The notes under the pieces: generated by a model | Told to the model about the DNA's origin: nothing | What the model saw: the letters and a program-made list of their open reading frames with translations, nothing else | Database searches by the model: none | Position numbers and translations under genes: made by a program | Shown: piece after piece, positions 43,694 to 50,483 of the stretch | How the letters are laid out: each line of letters opens with the position of its first letter | Numbering within the stretch: position 1 is the stretch's first letter | Assembly: GCF_004127445.1 (NCBI RefSeq) | Contig: NZ_QEXM01000040.1 | Location: forward strand, 1 to 64,000 | Direction of reading: 5' to 3' | Length of the DNA: 64,000 nt | DNA from: Streptomyces alfalfae | GTDB lineage: Bacteria > Actinomycetota > Actinomycetes > Streptomycetales > Streptomycetaceae

Positions 43694-44947
43694 TCAGTTG
43701 GCGAAGACGCCGACGCCGTCCTCGGTGGCGTGCTTCGGCTTGAGCTCCTCGGCCTCGTGTGCCAGCGAAGCGCGGCGCACCCGGACGACGACCGCGCCGA
43801 GAACCGCCGTGACGGCCGCGACCACGAAGGGGATGTGGATGTTGCTCCACTCCTCGATCTTCGGCGCGAAGAACGGCGCGGCGGCGGCCGCGAACCAGCG
43901 CACGAAGTTGTAGCCGGCGCTCGCCACCGGCCGCGGCGCGTCGGAGACGCCGAGGGCCAACTCGGTGTAGACGGTGTTGTTCACGCCGATGAAAGCGCCG
44001 GACAGGATCGTGCAGACCACGGCGGCGGTGTGGTTGCCGTAGCCGAGGACGAGCACGTCCACGGCGAGCAGCACCAGCGAACCGCCGAGCACCTTCAGCG
44101 ACCCGAACCGCTCCTGGAGCCGCGGCGCGACGAGCACCGAGAAGACCGCGAGCAGCACACCCCAGGCGAAGAAGACCGCGCCGGACCTGTACGGGGTCAT
44201 GTCCAGCACGAACGGCGTGAAGGCCAGCACGGTGAAGAACGTGTAGTTGTAGAAGAAAGCCGAGGCCGCCGCCGAGGCGAGCCCGCCGTGGCCGAGCGCC
44301 TTGATCGGGTCGAGCAGCGAGGTCTTCCTCGCGGGCCGCGGCTGTTCCTTGAGGAACGCCGTGATGCAGAGGAAGCCGACCGCCATCAGCGCGGCGGTGC
44401 CGAAGAACGGGTAGCGCCAGCTCGCGTCGCCGAGCAGCGCGCCGACCAGCGGCCCGCAGGCCATGCCGAGGCCGAGCGCGGACTCGTACAGCAGGATCGC
44501 GGCGGCGCTGCCGCCGGCCGCGGCGCCGACGATGACGGCGAGGGCGGTCGACACGAAGAGCGCGTTGCCTAGCCCCCAGCCGGCCCGGAACCCGACGAGC
44601 TCACCGACCGAGCCCGAGGTCCCCGAGAGGCCGGCGAACACCACGACCAGGGCGAGGCCGAGGAGCAGCGTCTTCTTGCCGCCGACGCGGCTGGAGACGA
44701 AGCCGGTCACCAGCATCGCGAGGGCGGTGATCAGGAAGTACGAGGTGAACAGGAGGGACACCTGGCTCGCGCTCGCGTCCAGGCCCTCGGCGATGGAGGG
44801 CAGGATCGGGTCGACGAGCCCGATGCCCATGAAGGCGACGACGGACGCGCCGGCCGTGGCCCACACGGCCTTCGGCTGACGCAGGATGCCGCCCGCCCCG
44901 GCGTCGAACGGGTCCCCTTCCGCGGGGCCCCCTGTGCTGCTGTTCAT
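43694..44947 (-). CDS. MFS transporter (drug efflux type)
   Basis: This 417-residue protein has 12 predicted helices. Motif A (FVSSRVGGKKTLLL) lies after helix 2, as in drug/H+ antiporters. The loop after helix 6 is short and basic. The start is ATG 44947 with an AAGGAG site. Its promoter region carries an operator-like palindrome, so expression is probably induced when a repressor is released. No regulator gene lies next to it in this window. Confidence 0.9.
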   Translation of the reverse strand: MNSSTGGPAEGDPFDAGAGGILRQPKAVWATAGASVVAFMGIGLVDPILPSIAEGLDASASQVSLLFTSYFLITALAMLVTGFVSSRVGGKKTLLLGLALVVVFAGLSGTSGSVGELVGFRAGWGLGNALFVSTALAVIVGAAAGGSAAAILLYESALGLGMACGPLVGALLGDASWRYPFFGTAALMAVGFLCITAFLKEQPRPARKTSLLDPIKALGHGGLASAAASAFFYNYTFFTVLAFTPFVLDMTPYRSGAVFFAWGVLLAVFSVLVAPRLQERFGSLKVLGGSLVLLAVDVLVLGYGNHTAAVVCTILSGAFIGVNNTVYTELALGVSDAPRPVASAGYNFVRWFAAAAAPFFAPKIEEWSNIHIPFVVAAVTAVLGAVVVRVRRASLAHEAEELKPKHATEDGVGVFAN

Positions 44948-45002
44948 ACAGCCGCTCCTTCGCTGTCTCCACAGCGGTCGACAGAGATCGTTGACGTATG
45001 CA

Positions 45003-45034
45003 TATATTAAGTTAGCGATGCTAATGAATGCAAG
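45003..45034 (-). promoter_or_regulatory. Promoter with operator-like palindrome for the MFS gene
   Basis: On the minus strand TTGCAT and TAATAT are separated by 18 bp, a plausible promoter. The palindrome TTAGC-N3-GCTAA (plus-strand 45012-45024) sits inside the spacer. A MarR- or TetR-type repressor bound there would block polymerase. The stretch is strikingly AT-rich compared with its surroundings. Confidence 0.55.
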
Positions 45035-45120
45035 TTACATCTAGTTTTCGCCGGTGACAGGGCCACCGACCGGGTGATCGTCCTTGACGAGGGGGCGACC
45101 GGGGAGGACCGTTGGGCAGC

Positions 45121-45762
45121 ATGAGGGGCGAACCCAGTTGCCCGAAGTGTGGTGGCCGGGTCAGGGCTCCCGGTCTCTTTGCCGACTCCTGGCAGTGCGA
45201 CGCGCACGGCACCGTGTATCCGCTGCAGCCCGTGGTCCCGCCGAGTGTCGAGGCGGTCCAGGTCGTCGTGCACCGGACCCAGGTCCCGGTGTGGATGCCG
45301 TGGCCGCTGCCGGTCGGCTGGCTGTTCACGGGCGTGGCCTGCGCGGGAGACGACAGGAGCGGCGGCAGGGCGACCGCGGTGGCCTGCTCGGGTCCCGCCC
45401 CGCTCGGCGGCGTCGGCGAGCTGGTGCTCGTCGCCGAGGAGCTGGGCGTCGGCCTCGGCGCGCGGTACGCGGGCATCGAGGGCCCCGATCCCGGGCCCTA
45501 TATGAACGTCGACAAACCGCCGCAGGCCAAGGTGCTCGCCGCGGGACGCCCCACGGCGCTGTGGCACGTGCCGGGAGCGCCGGACGACCGCGCCGTCTTC
45601 GCGGGCGAGGCGCGCGGCCTGTGGCTGTGGGCCATCGCCTGGCCGGAGCAGTCCGGACTCCTGATGTACGACGAACTGGTCCTCACCGACCTGCGGGACG
45701 CGGGCGCGGAGGTGGACCTGCTGCCGTGCGGGGCGCTGTCGCCGCGGCTGCTGACGCCGTGA
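45121..45762 (+). CDS. DUF6758-like zinc-ribbon protein, function unknown
   Basis: This 213-residue protein starts MRGEPSCPKCGG, and CPKC plus a later CDAHG gives a candidate zinc ribbon at residues 5-35. The rest is a beta-rich domain with GVACAGDD and MYDELVLTDLR. I chose ATG 45121; an in-frame TTG at 45112 has a GGAGG site 4 nt away, so it is possible. The function is unknown to me. It precedes the PHP gene but is separated by about 300 bp of repetitive sequence. Confidence 0.75.
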   Translation: MRGEPSCPKCGGRVRAPGLFADSWQCDAHGTVYPLQPVVPPSVEAVQVVVHRTQVPVWMPWPLPVGWLFTGVACAGDDRSGGRATAVACSGPAPLGGVGELVLVAEELGVGLGARYAGIEGPDPGPYMNVDKPPQAKVLAAGRPTALWHVPGAPDDRAVFAGEARGLWLWAIAWPEQSGLLMYDELVLTDLRDAGAEVDLLPCGALSPRLLTP

Positions 45763-46058
45763 CCTCGGCGGTTCTACGGGTTCTGCGGGGGCTTCGGCTT
45801 CGCGGGGGCTTCGGCGTCGGGGGTCCATGGAGCTTCGGCTTGGAAGCGCTGCGGTGGCCTCGGCCTCGGGTGGGGCGCAGGTGCCGTGGGGCGCCCGCCG
45901 GGTGGGGCGCGGCTGCCGTGAGGGATGGCCCGTCGGGGCGGGGCGGGGCGGGGCTGTCGTGAGGGATGCCTCGTCAGGAGCGGCCGGGGGAGCGTCCGGG
46001 TCCCGTTATCCTTGAGCGTCCCCGCCGTCCGCCCCCGTCAGAGCCTGGAGTCAGCATC
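45763..46058. repeat. Low-complexity G-rich intergenic stretch with a near-duplicate block
   Basis: This 296-bp gap has many GGGGCTTCGGC-like words and two similar blocks near 45918 and 45958 of the form GTGAGGGATG-CCCGTC, 40 bp apart. No clear promoter or gene is visible. Confidence 0.45.
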
Positions 46059-46940
46059 GTGCGCATCGATCTGCACACTCACTCCACCGCGTCCGACGGT
46101 ACGGACACCCCCGCCGAGCTGGTGCGCAACGCCGCCGCCGCGGGTCTCGACGTCGTCGCGCTGACCGACCACGACACCACGCGGGGCCACGCGGAGGCGA
46201 TCGCCGCCCTGCGCGGGTTGCCGGAGCCGGCGGGGCTGAGCCTCGTCACCGGCGCGGAACTCTCCTGCCGCCTCGACGGCGTGGGCCTGCACATGCTGGC
46301 GTACCTCTTCGACCCCGACGAGCCGGAGCTGTCCCGCGAGCGCGAGCTGGTCCGCGACGACCGGGTGCCGCGCGCGAAGACGATGATCGGCAAGCTCCGC
46401 GAGCTGGGCGTGGACGTCACCTGGGAGCAGGTGGCCCGCATCGCGGGGGACGGCTCCGTCGGCCGCCCGCACATCGCCGAGGCCCTCGTCGAACTGGGCG
46501 TCGTGCCCTCCGTCTCCGACGCCTTCACCCCGCAGTGGCTCGCCGACGGCGGCCGCGCCTACGCCGAGAAGCACGAGCTGGACCCCTTCGACGCCATCCG
46601 CCTGGTCAAGGCGGCCGGCGGCGTCACCGTCTTCGCGCACCCCGCCGCCGCCAAGCGCGGCAGAACCGTGCCCGAGTCCGTCATCGCCGAGCTCGCCGCG
46701 GCGGGCCTCGACGGCATCGAGGCCGACCACATGGACCACGCCCCCGAGACCCGCGCCAGGCTGCGCGGCCTCGCGGCGGACCTCGGCCTGCTGGCCACCG
46801 GATCCAGCGACTACCACGGCAGCCGCAAGACCTGTGTGCTCGGGGAGTTCACCACCGACCCCGAGGTCTACGGCGAGATCACCCGCCGGGCCACCGGCGC
46901 CTTCCCCGTCCCCGGCGCGGGCGGAAGCCCGGCCGCGTAG
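46059..46940 (+). CDS. PHP-domain phosphoesterase (RNase AM/YciV-like)
   Basis: This 293-residue protein of the PHP metal-dependent phosphoesterase family has HTHSTASDGT (residues 6-15), TDHDTTRG, GAELSC, the H in VGRPHIAEAL, VFAHPAA and GSSDYHG, which supply the metal ligands. Relatives remove 3'-phospho groups from short RNAs or nucleotides. Start GTG 46059 has GGAG upstream; a longer frame has worse codon use. It lies just upstream of marC. Confidence 0.9.
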   Translation: MRIDLHTHSTASDGTDTPAELVRNAAAAGLDVVALTDHDTTRGHAEAIAALRGLPEPAGLSLVTGAELSCRLDGVGLHMLAYLFDPDEPELSRERELVRDDRVPRAKTMIGKLRELGVDVTWEQVARIAGDGSVGRPHIAEALVELGVVPSVSDAFTPQWLADGGRAYAEKHELDPFDAIRLVKAAGGVTVFAHPAAAKRGRTVPESVIAELAAAGLDGIEADHMDHAPETRARLRGLAADLGLLATGSSDYHGSRKTCVLGEFTTDPEVYGEITRRATGAFPVPGAGGSPAA

Positions 46941-47061
46941 GACCCGCTTCTCCTTCTCCGCACCCCACCGTTCCACGGCGGCGGCCGCCGTGCCCCGCGC
47001 CCGGCGGTGGTCGGCGCGGCCCTCTCGTACGACCTGCTACGACTCTCTGCAAGGCATCACT

Positions 47062-47667
47062 GTGTTCGACGTCGCCGTCTTCGGCTCCCTCTTCCTCACC
47101 CTGTTCGTGATCATGGACCCGCCGGGCATCACCCCGATCTTCCTCGGTCTGACCGCTGGCCGGCCCGCCAAGGTGCAGCAGCGGATGGCTTTCCAGGCCG
47201 TCTGCGTCGCCTTCGGCGTGATCTCGGTGTTCGGCCTCGTGGGCCACCAGATCCTGGACTACCTGCACGTCTCCGTCCCCGCGCTGATGATCGCGGGCGG
47301 TCTCCTGCTGCTGCTCATCGCGCTCGACCTGCTCACCGGCAAGACGGACGAGCCGAAGCAGACCAAGGACGTCAACGTCGCGCTCGTCCCGCTCGGCATG
47401 CCGCTGCTCGCCGGTCCCGGCGCGATCGTGTCCGTCATCCTGGCCGTCCAGGACGCCGACAGCGTCGGCACGCAGGTCTCCGTATGGTCGGCGATCGTGG
47501 CCATGCACGTGGTCCTCTGGCTGGTGATGCGGTACTCGCTGCTGATCATCCGGGTCATCAAGGACGGCGGCGTGGTCCTCGTGACGCGGCTCGCCGGCAT
47601 GATGCTCTCCGCCATCGCCGTGCAGCAGATCATCAACGGTGTCACGCAGGTGATCAACGGCGCGTGA
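47062..47667 (+). CDS. marC: MarC-family membrane protein
   Basis: This 201-residue protein has six predicted helices and the MarC pattern VFGSLFLTLFVIMDPPGITP, then PLGMPLLAGPGAIVSV. MarC proteins are membrane proteins of uncertain transport role. Start GTG 47062 has only a weak AAGG site. It ends 10 bp before a terminator-like repeat that also serves the small convergent gene. Confidence 0.88.
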   Translation: MFDVAVFGSLFLTLFVIMDPPGITPIFLGLTAGRPAKVQQRMAFQAVCVAFGVISVFGLVGHQILDYLHVSVPALMIAGGLLLLLIALDLLTGKTDEPKQTKDVNVALVPLGMPLLAGPGAIVSVILAVQDADSVGTQVSVWSAIVAMHVVLWLVMRYSLLIIRVIKDGGVVLVTRLAGMMLSAIAVQQIINGVTQVINGA

Positions 47668-47676
47668 CGCGACGCA

Positions 47677-47728
47677 CGAAGGCCCCCGAGCGGTTCCCGG
47701 TCTCTCCGGGGCCGCACGGGGGCCTTCG
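47677..47728. terminator. Terminator between marC and the small 50-residue gene
   Basis: A 12-bp inverted repeat (47677-47688 with 47717-47728) encloses a 28-nt loop with its own minor hairpin. It lies between convergent genes, 10 bp past the marC stop. Confidence 0.7.
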
Positions 47729-47750
47729 TTCGTCTGCTGCGTCGGCTGCG

Positions 47751-47903
47751 TTACGAGGCCGAGGATTCGGCCGGGCGGATGTAGATGCGCTGGCCTATCG
47801 CTGCGGCCTGCTGCACGATCCGGTTGACGGAGGCGGCGTCCACGACGGTGCTGTCCACGGCGTTGCCGTCGACGTCGTCGAGTCGCATGATTTCGAAGCG
47901 CAT
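47751..47903 (-). CDS. Small 50-residue protein, function unknown
   Basis: This short gene starts at ATG 47903 after an AAGGGAGAAG site. The product begins MRFEIMRLDDVDG, continues with VDAASVNRIVQQAAAIGQ and ends RPAESSAS. It has no signal or transmembrane segment, and its codon use is fully Streptomyces-like, which supports a real gene. Its upstream region has a SigR-type promoter. No family is known to me. It may be an adaptor or toxin-free stress protein; this is speculation. Confidence 0.78.
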   Translation of the reverse strand: MRFEIMRLDDVDGNAVDSTVVDAASVNRIVQQAAAIGQRIYIRPAESSAS

Positions 47904-48023
47904 GAGGCTTCTCCCTTCGTCTGGTCATCCTCCTGAAGGAGAACTACTGGAGATGGCCAGGCCATTGCCTGTCCGTTAAGTGTGGGTTGCCGGGCTCCTG
48001 TGCCCAGCGTTCCTGATGGGTAA

Positions 48024-48050
48024 AACGAGTTGCCCCCTGCAAACATTCCC
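48024..48050 (-). promoter_or_regulatory. SigR-type promoter (GGGAAT-N18-GTT) for the 50-residue gene
   Basis: On the minus strand GGGAAT (48050-48045) is followed by exactly 18 bp and then GTT (48026-48024). This matches the published consensus for the thiol-stress sigma factor SigR of S. coelicolor. It would start transcription about 113 nt before the small gene's ATG. Confidence 0.6.
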
Positions 48051-48141
48051 TACGCTAAAGAAATTTTTCGAGTACCTAATTACCTGCGAGTAGCGGCACC
48101 GGTTGTGTTCGTTGCGTGACCAGCGGGAGACTGGGTCTCCT

Positions 48142-49155
48142 ATGAACGACGCCGACCACAGCGCAGCCGACCAGGGCGACCACGACACGGTTGACCACGA
48201 CACGGCCGACCACGGCCGCCGTGCAGCCGACGAGGACCGGCACGGCGCGGCCGAGCACGGCCACAGCGCCGCCGACATCAGCGCCCAGCTGGAGCGCACC
48301 AACGGGCTGCTCGAACGCATGCTCGCCGAAGTGGCGAAGACGCCCTCCACGCACGCGATCTTCGTCGACGCGGGGTATCTGTACGCGGCCGCGGGGCGGC
48401 TCGCCACCGGCACCGAGGACCGGCGCGCCTTCGACCTCGACGCCGAGGGGCTCATCGAGGCGCTCATCGACAAGGCCCGCACGATCTTCGCCGACAGCAG
48501 GCTGCTGCGGGTCTACTGGTACGACGGGGCGAGGCGCCGCATCCACACCACCGAGCAGCAGTCGATCGCGGAGCTGCCCGACGTCAAGGTCAGGCTCGGC
48601 AACCTCAACGCCAACAACCAGCAGAAGGGCGTCGACTCCCTCATCCGCAGCGACCTCGAATCACTGGCCAGGCACCGCGCCATCAGCGACGCCGCGCTCA
48701 TCGGCGGCGACGAGGACCTGGTCTCGGCGGTCGAGGCCGCGCAGGGGTACGGCGCGCGCGTCCACCTCTGGGGCATCGAGGCGCCCGAGGGCCGCAACCA
48801 GGCCGAGCCGCTGCTGTGGGAGGTCGACAGCCAGCGCACGTTCGACCTCGACTTCTTCAAGCCGTACGTGAGCCGCCGCGCCGTCACGTCGTACGAGGCC
48901 GGGCCCACCGCGCAGCGGCCCTCCCGCGAGGACGTCCGCTTCGTCGGCGCGCAGATCGCCGCGAAGTGGCTCTCCGCGCGGGGCCGCGAGGCGCTGGCCG
49001 GACTGCTGCCGGGCCACCCGTACCTGCCCGGCTCCGTGGACCAGGAACTGCTGGTGGAGGCGGAGCGGCTGCTGCAGTACTCGCTGCGGGGGCAGTCGGA
49101 TCTGCGCAGGTCCTTGCGGGACGGGTTCTGGGAGCACTTGCAGACGCTGTGCTGA
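48142..49155 (+). CDS. NYN-domain ribonuclease-like protein with a His/Asp-rich N-terminus
   Basis: This 337-residue protein starts with about 45 residues rich in His and Asp, in ADH/DHD repeats, possibly metal-binding. A helix leads to a NYN/PIN-type domain (about 72-215): the Asp of IFVDAGY (Asp76), Asp in KGVDSLIRSDL and GGDEDL form an acidic site typical of RNases. The C-terminal part has a winged-helix/OST-HTH-like tail, with SLRDGFWEHLQ. It could be a metal-dependent RNase. ATG 48142 has GGGAG upstream. Confidence 0.83.
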   Translation: MNDADHSAADQGDHDTVDHDTADHGRRAADEDRHGAAEHGHSAADISAQLERTNGLLERMLAEVAKTPSTHAIFVDAGYLYAAAGRLATGTEDRRAFDLDAEGLIEALIDKARTIFADSRLLRVYWYDGARRRIHTTEQQSIAELPDVKVRLGNLNANNQQKGVDSLIRSDLESLARHRAISDAALIGGDEDLVSAVEAAQGYGARVHLWGIEAPEGRNQAEPLLWEVDSQRTFDLDFFKPYVSRRAVTSYEAGPTAQRPSREDVRFVGAQIAAKWLSARGREALAGLLPGHPYLPGSVDQELLVEAERLLQYSLRGQSDLRRSLRDGFWEHLQTLC

Positions 49156-49263
49156 GGAGGCCTGGGCCGCTGCCTTGGGCAGGGGTGCCGCGGTTTCATC
49201 AGCAGGGGGTGGCCGCGGGTTCTCGGCAGGAGGGCGGCTTCGGCAAGGGGCGGCTGTGGTTGC

Positions 49264-50148
49264 TCATCGGAGGCCGTCCCAGAAGGACGTCAGGGCCGCG
49301 GCCGTCTCTCGTGGGCGGTCCGTGTTGGGGGAGTGCTCGGCGCCGTCGATCACCGTGCGGTGGGCGCTCAGGCGGCTCGCCATGTCGTCCAGGAGCGGTA
49401 GGGGCCAGGTGTCGTCGCGTTCGCCCGAGATCACGTGCTTGGGCAGCGGAGCGGCGGCGAGTTCGGCCACGCGGTCCGGCTCCCGGGTGAGCTGGCCGCC
49501 GGTGGCGATGAGCTGGGCGGGGTTGTGCCGCAGCCAGCGGGCGCGCAGGGCCTCGCTGTCGTCGTTCCCCTCGGCCGTGGCGCCACCGGTGTCGGCGTCC
49601 TGCGGGGGCGGCGGCTCCATGGCCCGCATCGCCTGCCAGACCTCTTCCATGGACAGTACGGCGAGGGCGTCCGCCAGCATCTTGGCGCGGGCCTGCTGGG
49701 CGGGGACGATCGCGGCCGGGCCCGAGGACATCAGGGTGAGCGAGTCGAAGGCGTCCGGGGCGAGGAGCACGGCCGCGCGGGCGATCTGGCCGCCGAGCGA
49801 GTGGCCCAGGAGGTGCGGCCGGGCGGGGGCGTCCAGGGCCGCCGCCTGGGCGAGCACGTCGCGGGCCAGCTCCTCCTGGGCGTACGCGGCCACGTCCGAG
49901 GGGCCTGCCGTCTCGTACTGGCCCCGGCCGTCCACGCTGACGGCGCGGTAGCCGGCGGCGGCCAGGGGTTCGAGGAGGGCGATGAAGTCCTCCTTGCTCC
50001 CGGTGAACCCGGGGAGCAGCAGAACGGTCCCTCGCACCTCGGCGCCCTCGGCAGGAGCCGCGTCCAGCGTGGCGAAGGTGCCGCGGGAGGTGTGGAGGGG
50101 GCGGGCTGCGGCGCAGGGCGGGGGCGTGAAGGTGGGAGGGCGGCTCAT
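49264..50148 (-). CDS. Alpha/beta-fold hydrolase
   Basis: This 294-residue hydrolase has the nucleophile elbow GHSLGG (Ser about residue 118), a candidate acid in GERDDTW and a His in DGAEHSPN near the end. Its Pro-rich cap is between. The substrate is unknown. The start is ATG 50148, with only a weak ribosome site; a TAGCCT -10 candidate ends 7 nt upstream, so it may be leaderless. An in-frame ATG further up would add a long Arg/Pro tail with poor codon use. Confidence 0.82.
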   Translation of the reverse strand: MSRPPTFTPPPCAAARPLHTSRGTFATLDAAPAEGAEVRGTVLLLPGFTGSKEDFIALLEPLAAAGYRAVSVDGRGQYETAGPSDVAAYAQEELARDVLAQAAALDAPARPHLLGHSLGGQIARAAVLLAPDAFDSLTLMSSGPAAIVPAQQARAKMLADALAVLSMEEVWQAMRAMEPPPPQDADTGGATAEGNDDSEALRARWLRHNPAQLIATGGQLTREPDRVAELAAAPLPKHVISGERDDTWPLPLLDDMASRLSAHRTVIDGAEHSPNTDRPRETAAALTSFWDGLR

Positions 50149-50433
50149 GGCACCGAGGCTAATGCCGGCCCCTGGACCTTGGGGGGGCGGGCCCTGGGGG
50201 AAAGGCCTTGTTTCGTCGGCGCCCTGGGGGTGGGGTGCTGTTCCGCCGCTCCGCGTCGGGATTCCCGCCCGGCACCCCGGAGTGGCGGGGTGAGCGAGAT
50301 GCCGGGGGGGTGGGCCCGTCACGTGGCCCGGCCCTTGGCCCCTGGCCACGTCTGGGCTACCCCAGCCCCTGCACCGAGGGGTGAACGGGTGGGGGGAGAG
50401 GAGTCGCCGTGGAGCGGTGGGGCGCGCACGCGA
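50149..50433. other. Intergenic gap with no recognised gene
   Basis: This G-rich region between the hydrolase and the helicase terminator contains runs of GGGGG and simple C/G words. I see no promoter or RNA gene. The nearest open frames are the antisense of neighbours. Confidence 0.45.
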
Positions 50434-50461
50434 AAGGCCCACCCCAGCCGGGGTGGGCCTT
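50434..50461 (-). terminator. Terminator after the helicase gene
   Basis: A perfect 12-bp inverted repeat (50434-50445 with 50450-50461) with a 4-nt loop lies 23 bp past the helicase stop. Confidence 0.8.
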
Positions 50462-50483
50462 CACGATGCGGAGGGGCGGAGAA

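Noticed and set aside
47953-47979. Eight-codon frame MARPLPVR with a GGAG site
   Set aside because: Too short, with no overlap or coupling to a neighbour, and it lies in a promoter-rich gap.
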